Positions 16,381 through 33,987 of a stretch of DNA of 64,000 nucleotides are shown in pieces. A program made the translations under genes and the position numbers. Source of the stretch: JACQFV01 sp964593585 (GTDB lineage Bacteria; Zixibacteria; MSB-5A5; WJJR01); contig CAZQIZ010000002.1 of assembly GCA_964593585.1 (NCBI GenBank), forward strand, positions 124,001 through 188,000. The letters run 5' to 3'. The stretch's first letter is position 1, and each line of letters opens with the position of its first letter. The notes below the pieces were generated by a model that saw nothing but the letters and a program-made list of their open reading frames with translations, searched no databases and was not told the origin of the DNA.

Positions 16381-16584
16381 TCAAGCCTGGGCCTGCCGCT
16401 GGCTCATGACCGTTTTGACGCGCGCGATCTGGCGGCGCAGGTGGCGCAGCAGCAGCGGGTTGGCCGGCGGTTGCAGCGAGCGGCGCACCCGGATATTGAA
16501 CAGTTCTTCCTGCAAATCCCGCAGGTGCCGGTTGAGTTCTTCCGGCGCCATTTCACGCAGACGATCGTTTCCCAATTTCTCCAT
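16381..16584 (-). CDS. rpmC: 50S ribosomal protein L29
   Basis: 67-residue helical hairpin protein at the tunnel exit, where trigger factor and SRP dock in other bacteria. RLREMAPEELNRHLRDLQEE, then LFNIRVRRSLQPPANPLLLR and RQIARVKTVM. Between rplP and rpsQ. Confidence 0.97.
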   Translation of the reverse strand: MEKLGNDRLREMAPEELNRHLRDLQEELFNIRVRRSLQPPANPLLLRHLRRQIARVKTVMSQRQAQA

Positions 16585-16593
16585 GACCGATTC

Positions 16594-17016
16594 CTAGGCG
16601 GCTCCGACCGCGTGCGACTTCACAAACTTGGTTTTCAGCGGCAGCTTGCCGGCGGCCAGCATCAGCGCCCGCTCCGCCAACTTCTCCTCAATGCCGTCGA
16701 TCTCGAACATGACGCGTCCGGCCTTCACCACCGCCACCCAGTATTCCGGATTGCCTTTCCCCTTGCCCATGCGGGTCTCGGCCGGCTTGACCGTCACCGG
16801 CTTGTCGGGGAAGATGCGAATCCACACCTTGCCGCCTCGCTTGATGTGACGGGTGAGCGCGACGCGCGCCGCCTCGATCTGCTTGTTGGTGATCCAGGCC
16901 GGTTCCATCGCCTTGAGGCCATACTGGCCGAAGGCAATAGTGCTGCCCAGATACGCCTTGCCGGTGCGGCGGCCGCGTTGCTGCTTGCGATGCTTGACTC
17001 GTTTTGGTGACAGCAC
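16594..17016 (-). CDS. rplP: 50S ribosomal protein L16
   Basis: Large-subunit protein lining the A-site tRNA elbow, 140 residues. MLSPKRVKHRKQQRGRRTGK, then FGQYGLKAMEPAWITNKQIE, AARVALTRHIKRGGKVWIRI and ETRMGKGKGNPEYWVAVVKA. Between rpsC and rpmC. Confidence 0.98.
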   Translation of the reverse strand: MLSPKRVKHRKQQRGRRTGKAYLGSTIAFGQYGLKAMEPAWITNKQIEAARVALTRHIKRGGKVWIRIFPDKPVTVKPAETRMGKGKGNPEYWVAVVKAGRVMFEIDGIEEKLAERALMLAAGKLPLKTKFVKSHAVGAA

Positions 17017-17039
17017 GGACTATCAATCCTTCGTCTGGG

Positions 17040-17819
17040 TTATTCTTCCCCGGCGTCGCCGCCGTCCCCTTCGCGTTCTTCCGGACGTTTCCGGCGCGAG
17101 CGCGCGCCCGGCTTTTTCGACCGCGGCCCGCGTCCCCGCTCCCGTTCGCGTCCAAAGGTCGGCGCCTCTTCCTCTTTCTCCACCTGATCGGCCGGACCAA
17201 GGACCTCGCCTTTGAAGATCCACACCTTCACGCCGATGGTGCCGAAGGCGGTGTGGGCGGTGGAGCGGGCGAAGTCGATGTCGGCGCGCAGGGTGTGAAG
17301 CGGCACGCGTCCTTCCATGTATTTTTCCGAGCGGGCGATTTCGGCGCCGCCAAGCCGTCCGCTGCACTGAATGCGCATTCCCAACGCGCCCATCTTCATC
17401 GTGGCCGCCAGCGCCTTCTTCATCGCGCGGCGGAAGGAGATGCGGCCCTCCAGCTGGCGCGCGATCGAGTCGGCCACCAGCTGCGCCCGCAGTTCGGGGC
17501 GTTTGACCTCGATGATATTGAGGGTGATGTCCTTTTTGGTCAGAAGCTGGAGCTCTTCGCGCAGCTTGTCGACTTCGGCGCCCTTGCGGCCGATGACGAT
17601 GCCCGGACGCGAGGTGTGGATGTCGACGGTGATGCGCTTCGGCTGGCGCACGATCTCGATCTTGGCGATCCCGGCGTTCTCGAGGCGGCGGCCGATGTAG
17701 CGCTTGATCGTCAGATCCTCAATCAAGAGGTCCGAGAAATTGCGCTGGGCGAACCACCGCGACGACCAGCCGCGAATGACGCCGACGCGGAAACCAACCG
17801 GATGTGTTTTCTGACCCAA
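17040..17819 (-). CDS. rpsC: 30S ribosomal protein S3
   Basis: Forms part of the mRNA entry channel and helicase. 259 residues from a TTG start at 17819. That start has GGAGG five bases upstream and gives the canonical (M)GQKTHPVGFRVG; an in-frame TTG five codons earlier lacks support. The KH domain has IVIGRKGAEVDKLREELQLL, and the second domain has GALGMRIQCSGRLGGAEIAR. The last 50 or so residues are a highly charged Arg/Glu/Gly tail beyond the usual end. Confidence 0.95.
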   Translation of the reverse strand: MGQKTHPVGFRVGVIRGWSSRWFAQRNFSDLLIEDLTIKRYIGRRLENAGIAKIEIVRQPKRITVDIHTSRPGIVIGRKGAEVDKLREELQLLTKKDITLNIIEVKRPELRAQLVADSIARQLEGRISFRRAMKKALAATMKMGALGMRIQCSGRLGGAEIARSEKYMEGRVPLHTLRADIDFARSTAHTAFGTIGVKVWIFKGEVLGPADQVEKEEEAPTFGRERERGRGPRSKKPGARSRRKRPEEREGDGGDAGEE

Positions 17820-17848
17820 GCGATCCTCCAACAACGCGAAAATTGAGA

Positions 17849-18274
17849 CTACTTCTTCTCCGCGGCCTTTTCGGCGGCGGCGGCGCGGGCGCGGGCGGCC
17901 TTGGCCGCCTGACGGGCGCGCTCTTCCTGCGCCGGTTCATCACTGACCACCACGCGGACATGGCAGTAACGCTTGCGGATCCGATAGGCGCGTCCCATGC
18001 CGGTGGCGCGGAAGCGGCGCGCGATCGGGCCGCCGTCGACCACCACCTGCGCGACCACGAAATCCGCGGCCTTGTGGTGGGCGGTGCCCTCCACGGCCAG
18101 CGCGTTGGCGGTCGCCGAAGCGATCACTTTGGCCAGCGGCGTGGCGGCCGCCTTGGGCAGGGCCTTGAGAATGGCCGCGGCGCGATCCACCGGGACCCCT
18201 TTGACCAACTCGGCGACGCGGCGCATCTTGCGCGCCGACCCGCGGCAGAACCGTGACTGTGCTTTACCTTCCAT
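17849..18274 (-). CDS. rplV: 50S ribosomal protein L22
   Basis: Lines the peptide exit tunnel with its long hairpin. 141 residues from the ATG at 18274 (MEGKAQSRFCRGSARKMRRV). AAATPLAKVIASATANALAV and GPIARRFRATGMGRAYRIRK form the conserved parts and hairpin. Its C-terminal 30 residues are an extra Ala/Lys/Glu-rich helix. Between rpsS and rpsC. Confidence 0.96.
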   Translation of the reverse strand: MEGKAQSRFCRGSARKMRRVAELVKGVPVDRAAAILKALPKAAATPLAKVIASATANALAVEGTAHHKAADFVVAQVVVDGGPIARRFRATGMGRAYRIRKRYCHVRVVVSDEPAQEERARQAAKAARARAAAAEKAAEKK

Positions 18275-18292
18275 AATCAATCGCCTGCGCCC

Positions 18293-18589
18293 TTACTTCT
18301 TGTGGGTGGGACCGGTCGCCTTTTCGGTCTTCTTTTCGCCATGGCCGCGGAATGTGCGCGTCGGGGCAAACTCGCCCAATTTGTGTCCGACCATGTTTTC
18401 GGTCACATAGACCGGGATGAACTTGTTGCCGTTGTGAATGGCGATCGTGTGCCCGACAAACTCCGGCGGAATGGTCGACCGGCGCGCCCAGGTTTTGACG
18501 ACCCGCTTTTCCCCTTCCTCATTGAGCTTCTCGATGACGTTCATCAAGCTCTCGCTGACGTAGGGACCTTTTTTCAACGAACGCGGCAC
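18293..18589 (-). CDS. rpsS: 30S ribosomal protein S19
   Basis: Head protein that forms a complex with S13. 98 residues, GTG start. PRSLKKGPYVSESLMNVIEK, then RSTIPPEFVGHTIAIHNGNK, VYVTENMVGHKLGEFAPTRT and FRGHG. Between rplB and rplV. Confidence 0.97.
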   Translation of the reverse strand: MPRSLKKGPYVSESLMNVIEKLNEEGEKRVVKTWARRSTIPPEFVGHTIAIHNGNKFIPVYVTENMVGHKLGEFAPTRTFRGHGEKKTEKATGPTHKK

Positions 18590-18628
18590 GTTCTATCTCC
18601 TCACCGATGGCTGCAACTGGTCCACTTG

Positions 18629-19456
18629 CTAACGATCCCGCCGCTTGACGATGTACTTCGACGACGGGTTTTTCTTCTTGCGCGTCTTCAGACCCTTGGA
18701 CTTCAGCCCCCAGGGCGAACAGGGGTGGCGTCCGCCGGAGGAACGTCCCTCGCCGCCGCCCATGGGGTGGTCGACGGGGTTGGTGGCGACGCCGCGCACG
18801 CTGGGACGGCGTCCGCGCCAGCGGCTGGCGCCCGCCTTCCCCAAGCTGATGTTTTCATGGTCGAGATTGCCGACCTGTCCCACGGTGGCGAAGCACTGCT
18901 CGCGCACCAGGCGCACCTCGCCGGAGGGGAGCTTCAGATGGGCCATGCCGTTTTCCTTGGCGGCCAGGATCACCTGCGCGCCGGCGGCCCGGGCTATCTG
19001 CCCGCCCTTGCCCGACTTCAACTCGACGTTGTGGACCGAGACGCCCAGCGGAATGTTGGCCAGAGGCAGCGAATTGCCCACCTTGACTTCCACTTCCGGA
19101 CCGGAGAGAATCGTCTCGCCCACGCGCAGCCCTTCCGGCGCGAGGATATATCGCTTCTCGCCGTCGGCGTAGAACAAAAGGGCGATGCGGGCCGAGCGGT
19201 TGGGATCGTATTCGATTGCGGCCACCTTCGCCGGGATGCCGTGCTTGTCGCGCCGGAAATCGATGATGCGATAGAAGCGCTTGTGCCCGCCGCCGCGGCA
19301 GAAGGCGGTCACGCGGCCCTTATTGTTGCGGCCGCCTGACTTACGCAACGCCTCGACCAGCGACTTCTCCGGCTTGGTCTTGGTGATCTCATCGAACGTC
19401 GGAACGGTCCGATGACGGATCCCCGCGGACGTCGGCTTGAATGATTTGACTCCCAT
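18629..19456 (-). CDS. rplB: 50S ribosomal protein L2
   Basis: One of the proteins nearest the peptidyl-transferase centre, 275 residues. Landmarks are GRNNKGRVTAFCRGGGHKRF, the OB-fold region and the conserved loop VATNPVDHPMGGGEGRSSGG with its functionally important histidine. The end HPCSPWGLKSKGLKTRKKKN is typical. Between rplW and rpsS. Confidence 0.98.
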   Translation of the reverse strand: MGVKSFKPTSAGIRHRTVPTFDEITKTKPEKSLVEALRKSGGRNNKGRVTAFCRGGGHKRFYRIIDFRRDKHGIPAKVAAIEYDPNRSARIALLFYADGEKRYILAPEGLRVGETILSGPEVEVKVGNSLPLANIPLGVSVHNVELKSGKGGQIARAAGAQVILAAKENGMAHLKLPSGEVRLVREQCFATVGQVGNLDHENISLGKAGASRWRGRRPSVRGVATNPVDHPMGGGEGRSSGGRHPCSPWGLKSKGLKTRKKKNPSSKYIVKRRDR

Positions 19457-19476
19457 ATGCTATCCCGGCGAGAAGA

Positions 19477-19770
19477 TCAGACCTTCTCGAACAGTTCAAT
19501 GTGTCCCTCGGGCGCGATAGTGATATACGCCTTCTTCCAGGCCGGCCGCTTGCCCGCGTAGCGTCCGAGGCGCTTGAGCTTGCCGCGCACATTGATGGTG
19601 CGCACACCGGTCACCTTGACCTTGAACAATTCCTCGATGGCGCGGCTGATCTCGAGCCGGTTGGCGTCGGCGGCGACTTCGAAGGCGAAGCAGTGCCGGC
19701 TCTCACGGAGGATGACGCTTTTTTCCGTGGTCAGGGCGCGTTTGACGATGGCGCGGGCGTCGGTCTTCAT
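19477..19770 (-). CDS. rplW: 50S ribosomal protein L23
   Basis: Tunnel-exit protein that docks trigger factor and SRP. The ATG at 19770 gives 97 residues (MKTDARAIVKRALTTEKSVI); it overlaps the rplD stop by four bases (ATGA), with GGAG upstream. FAFEVAADANRLEISRAIEE, KVTGVRTINVRGKLKRLGRY and WKKAYITIAPEGHIELFEKV are typical. The longer open frame upstream is a shadow of rplD. Confidence 0.96.
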   Translation of the reverse strand: MKTDARAIVKRALTTEKSVILRESRHCFAFEVAADANRLEISRAIEELFKVKVTGVRTINVRGKLKRLGRYAGKRPAWKKAYITIAPEGHIELFEKV

Positions 19771-20399
19771 GCGGCAAACAACTCCTTCATCCGGGCCAGC
19801 GCTTCGGGCGAGACGATGACTTCCTGCGCCTTCATAATCTGGTAGGCGTTGGCCAGCTCGGCACGCGTATGATCCAGCCAGGCGATATTGCGGCAAGACT
19901 TGGTGAAATTGGGCAGCAGCCCCTCATCCAAAAGCAGAGTCTTGCGGCCACCGACACCGATTTTGCCGAGCGCCTCGGCCACGGCCTTGGTCTTGGGCGC
20001 ATCGAGTTCGCGACGTTCCCAGACCTTGACAGCGCCGTTTTGCGCCTTCAGCGACAATGCCGACACGAAGGCCAGCCGACGCACCTTGCGCGGCACATCT
20101 TCATGATGATGCCGCGGGCGCGGACCGAAGGCGCGGCCGCCGCCCACCCAAACTGGCGAGGTGATCGAACCGGCGCGGGCCCGTCCGGTACCCTTCTGCC
20201 GCCAAGGCTTGATGCCGCCACCGGAGACTTCGCGGCGGGTCTTGGTCTTGGCGGTCCCCTGACGCTGGTTGGTCAGGTACATCTTGACGTAGGCATGCAG
20301 CGCCGGAGCATGCGGATCGCGCCCGAACAATTCGTCCGGGAGATCGACCGAGCCGATCACCGCGCCTGAAGCGTCATATTTGGAGGCCTTCACCGACAT
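19767..20399 (-). CDS. rplD: 50S ribosomal protein L4
   Basis: Tunnel-constriction protein and, in E. coli, repressor of the S10 operon. The ATG at 20399 gives 210 residues (MSVKASKYDASGAVIGSVDL). The conserved loop reads RREVSGGGIKPWRQKGTGRA, GSITSPVWVGGGRAFGPRPR. The stop overlaps the rplW start by four bases. A much longer open frame upstream is the antisense shadow of rplC and was rejected. Confidence 0.96.
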   Translation of the reverse strand: MSVKASKYDASGAVIGSVDLPDELFGRDPHAPALHAYVKMYLTNQRQGTAKTKTRREVSGGGIKPWRQKGTGRARAGSITSPVWVGGGRAFGPRPRHHHEDVPRKVRRLAFVSALSLKAQNGAVKVWERRELDAPKTKAVAEALGKIGVGGRKTLLLDEGLLPNFTKSCRNIAWLDHTRAELANAYQIMKAQEVIVSPEALARMKELFAA

Positions 20400-20416
20400 C
20401 GTCTCAAATCCCGTCG

Positions 20417-21049
20417 TTACGAACTGCGCTGCTTCCGTGACTGGCGAATCATCACCAGCGAATTCTTCTTCCCGGGGACCGCGCCGCGCACGAAGATAAG
20501 ATTCTCTTCGGGACGGACCGCCGCCACCTGCAGGTTGGTCTCCGTCACGCGCACGTTGCCCATCCGTCCGGCCATCCGCTGTCCGCGGAAGGTGCGCGAG
20601 GGGTAAGACGAGGCGCCGACCGATCCCGGCGCACGGGTGCGATCCGACTGGCCGTGGGTGACCGGGCCGCCGCCGAACTTGTGCCGGCGCACCGCGCCTT
20701 GGAACCCGAGGCCACGCGAGATACCCACGATATCGACCCGCTCGCCGGCCTTGAACTGGTCGACCGTGATCAGATCGCCGACCTTCAATTCGGCGGCGTT
20801 GGCCAGGCGCAGTTCGCGCAGGTAGCGTGTCGGAGCCAGCGCGCCGAACTGGCCGGCGCGGGGCTTGTTGACCAGATTCTTGCGGATCGTGCCGATGCCG
20901 ACCTGCACCGCTTCGTAGCCGTCCTTGTCCCGGGTCTTGACCTGCACGACCGGGCACGGACCGGCCTCGATGACGGTGACACCGACGGTGTCGCCGTTGT
21001 CGAGGAACAGCGTGGTCATGCCGCGTTTGATGCCGAGTATTTGACGCAT
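20417..21049 (-). CDS. rplC: 50S ribosomal protein L3
   Basis: Assembly-initiator protein reaching the peptidyl-transferase centre. The ATG at 21049 gives 210 residues: MRQILGIKRGMTTLFLDNGD, then VTVIEAGPCPVVQVKTRDKD, and the conserved core FQGAVRRHKFGGGPVTHGQS, RAPGSVGASSYPSRTFRGQR, MAGRMGNVRVT. Between rpsJ and rplD. Confidence 0.97.
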   Translation of the reverse strand: MRQILGIKRGMTTLFLDNGDTVGVTVIEAGPCPVVQVKTRDKDGYEAVQVGIGTIRKNLVNKPRAGQFGALAPTRYLRELRLANAAELKVGDLITVDQFKAGERVDIVGISRGLGFQGAVRRHKFGGGPVTHGQSDRTRAPGSVGASSYPSRTFRGQRMAGRMGNVRVTETNLQVAAVRPEENLIFVRGAVPGKKNSLVMIRQSRKQRSS

Positions 21050-21074
21050 GGCGTTATCCCGATCGCGACGGCGA

Positions 21075-21386
21075 TCAGACCTTGATCTCCACATCCACAC
21101 CGGCCGGCAGCTCGAGCTTCATCAGGGCATCCACGGTCTGCGGGCTGGACTCGATGATATCGATCAGCCGCTTATGGATGCGCGTCTCGAACTGTTCGCG
21201 CGACTTCTTGTCCACGTGGGGCGAGCGCAGCACGGTGTACACGCTGCGCTTCGTCGGCAGTGGAATCGGCCCGACGATGCGGGCCCCGGTCCGCATGGCA
21301 GTGCGCGCGATCTCCTGCGTCGACTTATCGAGCGCGCGGTGATCGTACGCCTTCAGGCGGATGCGAATTTTCGGACCAATGCTCAA
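21075..21386 (-). CDS. rpsJ: 30S ribosomal protein S10
   Basis: Head protein that also serves as NusE in antitermination complexes. 103 residues. KIRIRLKAYDHRALDKSTQE, GARIVGPIPLPTKRSVYTVL, RSPHVDKKSREQFETRIHKR and KLELPAGVDVEIKV complete the fold. First gene of the S10 block. The 166-base spacer to fusA upstream could carry its own promoter: on the minus strand TTGCGG-N16-TATTTT is the best candidate, and it is weak. Confidence 0.98.
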   Translation of the reverse strand: MSIGPKIRIRLKAYDHRALDKSTQEIARTAMRTGARIVGPIPLPTKRSVYTVLRSPHVDKKSREQFETRIHKRLIDIIESSPQTVDALMKLELPAGVDVEIKV

Positions 21387-21552
21387 GTTCAGACCCCACT
21401 TAACTCAGCAAACCATTACAGTTTGTGCTTTCGTGCCGCGAAAGCGAAAAGAACGCCTAAAATACGGTTTTATCCCTGCGCCGCAAGGGCTTTTTTCCCT
21501 CTCGTCCATCCGGCCGACATTTGGTCAACCCGCCCAAACCCTACCGGATCGG

Positions 21553-23637
<2,085 letters not shown>

Positions 23638-23763
23638 AAAAACTCCCCGTCGACCGTGGGCGCCGAGCGGGGACTCACATGGTTCGGTGGGGTGCCACCG
23701 GCCAGGTCATCCTGGAGCTAAGGCGCGCGTTTCCGTCGGTACGGCATGCGTCGGATTCAAGGC

Positions 23764-23788
23764 GACGGCCTCCACTGCCGAGGCCGTC
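23764..23788 (-). repeat. Hairpin in the rpsG-fusA spacer
   Basis: Perfect 9-bp stem GACGGCCTC / GAGGCCGTC with a seven-base loop, in the middle of the 260-base non-coding spacer between rpsG and fusA. No T-tract follows on either strand, so it is not a standard terminator. It may be part of an mRNA leader or processing site. The rest of the spacer shows nothing I can identify. Confidence 0.6.
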
Positions 23789-23897
23789 ATCGTCATACGT
23801 GTTTGTTGTGCCGTCTTTCCCCCCGCGGCACGCCGGGATCTACAGGATTGCCGAAATCCACTCGGGAATTATGGTCGTCGTCCTCTCGGGTTCTCGG

Positions 23898-24368
23898 TTA
23901 CCAGCGGAAGTGGGCAAAGGCCTTGTTGGCTTCCGCCATACGGTGCGTGTCATCGCGCTTCTTGATCGCCGAGCCTTCCTTCTTGGAGGCGGCGATCAAT
24001 TCGCCGGCGAGCTTCTCGGCCATCGAGTGTTCCTTGCGCTCGCGGGCAAAACCGATGAGCCAGCGGATGGCCAGGGCGGTGCGGCGCGCGGGACGAACTT
24101 CGACCGGCACCTGATAGTTGGCGCCGCCCACGCGGCGCGATTTCACTTCCAGGATCGGCTTGACGTTGTCCATCGCCTTCTTGAACACTTCCAAGGCGGG
24201 CTGCTGGGTTTCCTTCTCGATGATGGCGAAGGAATCATAGAGGATGTTCTCGGCCAGCGACTTCTTACCCCGCTGCATGAGCCCGTTGACGAACTGGGTC
24301 ACGGTGACATCCCCGAACTTGGGATCGGGCAACACTTCCCGCTTGGCGACTGACTTACGGCGCGGCAT
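23898..24368 (-). CDS. rpsG: 30S ribosomal protein S7
   Basis: Nucleates the small-subunit head; in E. coli it represses the str operon. 156 residues. PRRKSVAKREVLPDPKFGDV, VTQFVNGLMQRGKKSLAENI, then RVGGANYQVPVEVRPARRTA and the end RMAEANKAFAHFRW. Second gene after the str promoter, 15 bases after rpsL. Confidence 0.97.
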   Translation of the reverse strand: MPRRKSVAKREVLPDPKFGDVTVTQFVNGLMQRGKKSLAENILYDSFAIIEKETQQPALEVFKKAMDNVKPILEVKSRRVGGANYQVPVEVRPARRTALAIRWLIGFARERKEHSMAEKLAGELIAASKKEGSAIKKRDDTHRMAEANKAFAHFRW

Positions 24369-24383
24369 GGCGTCTCCTGGATC

Positions 24384-24758
24384 TTACTTCTTGGGTCTCT
24401 TGGTTCCGTACTTGGAACGGCTGCGCTTCCGATCGTTGACTCCGGCCGAATCGAGCGTTCCGCGGATGATGTGGTAGCGGACACCCGGGAGATCCTTGAC
24501 GCGCCCCCCGCGGATGAGCACGATCGAGTGCTCCTGCAGGTTGTGGCCTTCGCCCGGGATGTAGGCGGTCACGTCGATGCGGTTGGTGAGGCGCACACGC
24601 GCCACCTTGCGCAGGGCCGAGTTCGGCTTCTTCGGGGTGGAGGTGTACACGCGGGTGCACACGCCGCGTTTCTGCGGGCTGCCCTTCAGCGCCGGGGTCT
24701 TCGGCTGCTCTTCGAGGCGCTTGCGCCCTTTGCGAATCAACTGGCTGATCGTCGGCAA
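24384..24758 (-). CDS. rpsL: 30S ribosomal protein S12
   Basis: Decoding-centre protein; mutations in it cause streptomycin resistance in other bacteria. I choose the TTG at 24758: GGAG lies six bases upstream and it gives the family start (M)PTISQLIRKGRKRLEEQ and 124 residues, the usual length. An in-frame TTG seven codons earlier would add MTTTESV. Conserved loops are RVYTSTPKKPNSALRKVARV and GGRVKDLPGVRYHIIRGTLD. The loop lysines of PKKPNS and GRVKDLPG are wild type. Confidence 0.95.
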   Translation of the reverse strand: MPTISQLIRKGRKRLEEQPKTPALKGSPQKRGVCTRVYTSTPKKPNSALRKVARVRLTNRIDVTAYIPGEGHNLQEHSIVLIRGGRVKDLPGVRYHIIRGTLDSAGVNDRKRSRSKYGTKRPKK

Positions 24759-24811
24759 AACAGACTCCGTGGTTGTCAAAAAGCCGTCATACCGTATGGC
24801 GGCAAATGGCC

Positions 24812-24839
24812 ATTATACCAAATCCATTCCTAAAGTCAA
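24812..24839 (-). promoter_or_regulatory. Sigma-70-type promoter for rpsL (str operon)
   Basis: Minus strand: -35 TTGACT (24839-24834), 16-base spacer, -10 TATAAT (24817-24812), then GGC. Transcription should start near 24805, about 47 bases before the rpsL TTG. It lies just after the rpoC stop at 24854. The design is identical to the promoter before tRNA-Thr/tuf. Confidence 0.88.
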
Positions 24840-24853
24840 TGCCCAATGGGGCC

Positions 24854-28945
<4,092 letters not shown>

Positions 28946-29032
28946 GTTTCCTCCCTGGTTCCCGCATCAAAGCCGCGCCATTGCGGGGCGCGACAGCCAT
29001 GGGTCCATCGTCGACCCGAGGACGGTCAAACA

Positions 29033-29054
29033 CGGCGGGCGTGTGTGCCCGCCG
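29033..29054 (-). repeat. Hairpin between rpoB and rpoC
   Basis: Perfect 8-bp stem CGGCGGGC / GCCCGCCG with a six-base loop (GTGTGT on the plus strand), only nine bases past the rpoB stop. It lacks a T-tract, so a processing or pausing element is more likely than a terminator. Confidence 0.6.
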
Positions 29055-29063
29055 GCCTCGCCA

Positions 29064-32840
<3,777 letters not shown>

Positions 32841-32879
32841 TGGACGCCTCCCTTAAATGGCACAACGCACACCCGCACG

Positions 32880-32946
32880 CCCGCGTCGCGCGGGAGCGGA
32901 TATGCATGCGCCCGACCATTGTCGAGGTTGTGAACCGGCAATGGTC
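32880..32946 (-). promoter_or_regulatory. Two hairpins in the rplL-rpoB spacer (possible attenuator)
   Basis: One short stem is CCCGCG-TCG-CGCGGG (32880-32894). A second has an 8-bp stem GACCATTG / CAATGGTC (32914-32921 with 32939-32946) enclosing 17 bases and lying immediately downstream of the rplL stop. In E. coli the rplL-rpoB gap carries a partial terminator and a processing site that lower rpoBC expression; the same role is inferred here from position alone. Confidence 0.5.
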
Positions 32947-32947
32947 G

Positions 32948-33325
32948 CTACTTGATCTCGACAGTGGCGCCGACCTCAACCAGTTTGGCACGGATGGATT
33001 CGGCTTCTTCCTTGGGGACGTTTTCCTTCACCGGATTGGGCGCGTTGTCGACCAGGTCCTTGGCTTCCTTCAGACCGAGGCCGGTGATCTCGCGAATGAC
33101 CTTGATCACGTTGATCTTCTTTTCGCCGGCGCTGGCGAGGACGACGGTGAACTCGGTCTTCTCCTCAGCCACGGCCGCCGCGGCACCGCCGCCCGCCGCC
33201 GCCATCGCCACCGGCGCGGCCGCGGTCACGCCAAACTTCTCCTGCAGCGTCTTCGACAGCTGCGACAGCTCCATCACCGACATGTTCTCGATGATGCCAA
33301 CCACTTGATCGATGGTGCTGGACAC
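32948..33325 (-). CDS. rplL: 50S ribosomal protein L7/L12
   Basis: Flexible stalk protein that recruits translation GTPases, present in several copies per ribosome. 125 residues. The N-terminal dimerisation domain is at about 1-35, then an Ala/Gly-rich hinge (about 36-54). The C-terminal domain has EKTEFTVVLASAGEKKINVI, KVIREITGLGLKEAKDLVDN and ends VEVGATVEIK. Follows rplJ after 93 bases. Confidence 0.97.
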   Translation of the reverse strand: MSSTIDQVVGIIENMSVMELSQLSKTLQEKFGVTAAAPVAMAAAGGGAAAAVAEEKTEFTVVLASAGEKKINVIKVIREITGLGLKEAKDLVDNAPNPVKENVPKEEAESIRAKLVEVGATVEIK

Positions 33326-33418
33326 GTTTCCGATCCTTTCCTGCCGATACCCTGAAACGTACCGGGCTTGCGATTAATTGATCAGTGCTGCGAATAGACT
33401 GACAATGGCCGCCGCGGG

Positions 33419-33934
33419 CTACTTCTTCTTGTCCGCGATCGCCTCCACGGTGCCCACCAGTTCGCGAATGATGGCATCCAGCGTGCCGATGAATCCGGCG
33501 ATCGGGCTTTCGACGGCGCCGATCAACTGCGCGAGGATGACTTCGCGCGGCGGCAAACTGGCGATCGCCTTCAGATCGCCGGTGCCGTAGGCGCGCTTTT
33601 CAAAAACAAAGCGGCGCACGGTCGGCTTTTCGAGGCGCGCGTAGAACTCCTGGAAGATCTTCGCGGTCTGGACCGGATCGGCGGGCCCGAAGGCCACCGC
33701 GGTCGGCCCCTTGAAGCAGTCGCTCAACTCGCCCAGGCCGGCATCGCCGGCGGCGCGGCGCAGAAGCGTATTTTTCACCACATGGAGCGAGACCCCGGCC
33801 TGGCGCAGCTGCTTGCGCAGCTCGGTCACGTCGCCGACGCGGAGACCGGCGTAGTCGGCGACAAACACCGACCCGGCGTTGCGGAACTCACGGGTCATCT
33901 CCTCCACGATATGTATTTTCTCAGCAGTTGGCAT
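33419..33934 (-). CDS. rplJ: 50S ribosomal protein L10
   Basis: Base of the L7/L12 stalk and, in E. coli, repressor of the rplJL-rpoBC mRNA. 171 residues. AEKIHIVEEMTREFRNAGSV, FVADYAGLRVGDVTELRKQL, VVKNTLLRRAAGDAGL, and the C-terminal stalk-binding helix LDAIIRELVGTVEAIADKKK. Between rplA and rplL. Confidence 0.97.
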   Translation of the reverse strand: MPTAEKIHIVEEMTREFRNAGSVFVADYAGLRVGDVTELRKQLRQAGVSLHVVKNTLLRRAAGDAGLGELSDCFKGPTAVAFGPADPVQTAKIFQEFYARLEKPTVRRFVFEKRAYGTGDLKAIASLPPREVILAQLIGAVESPIAGFIGTLDAIIRELVGTVEAIADKKK

Positions 33935-33987
33935 TGTTCGCCTCTCGTACGGTCAATCGGAACGGCGGCGCCGGTCCGCGGAATGGA

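Noticed and set aside
20400..20957. N-terminal 185-codon extension of rplD
   Set aside because: It overlaps rplC out of frame and reads as Arg-rich shadow sequence. The ATG at 20399 gives the normal L4.
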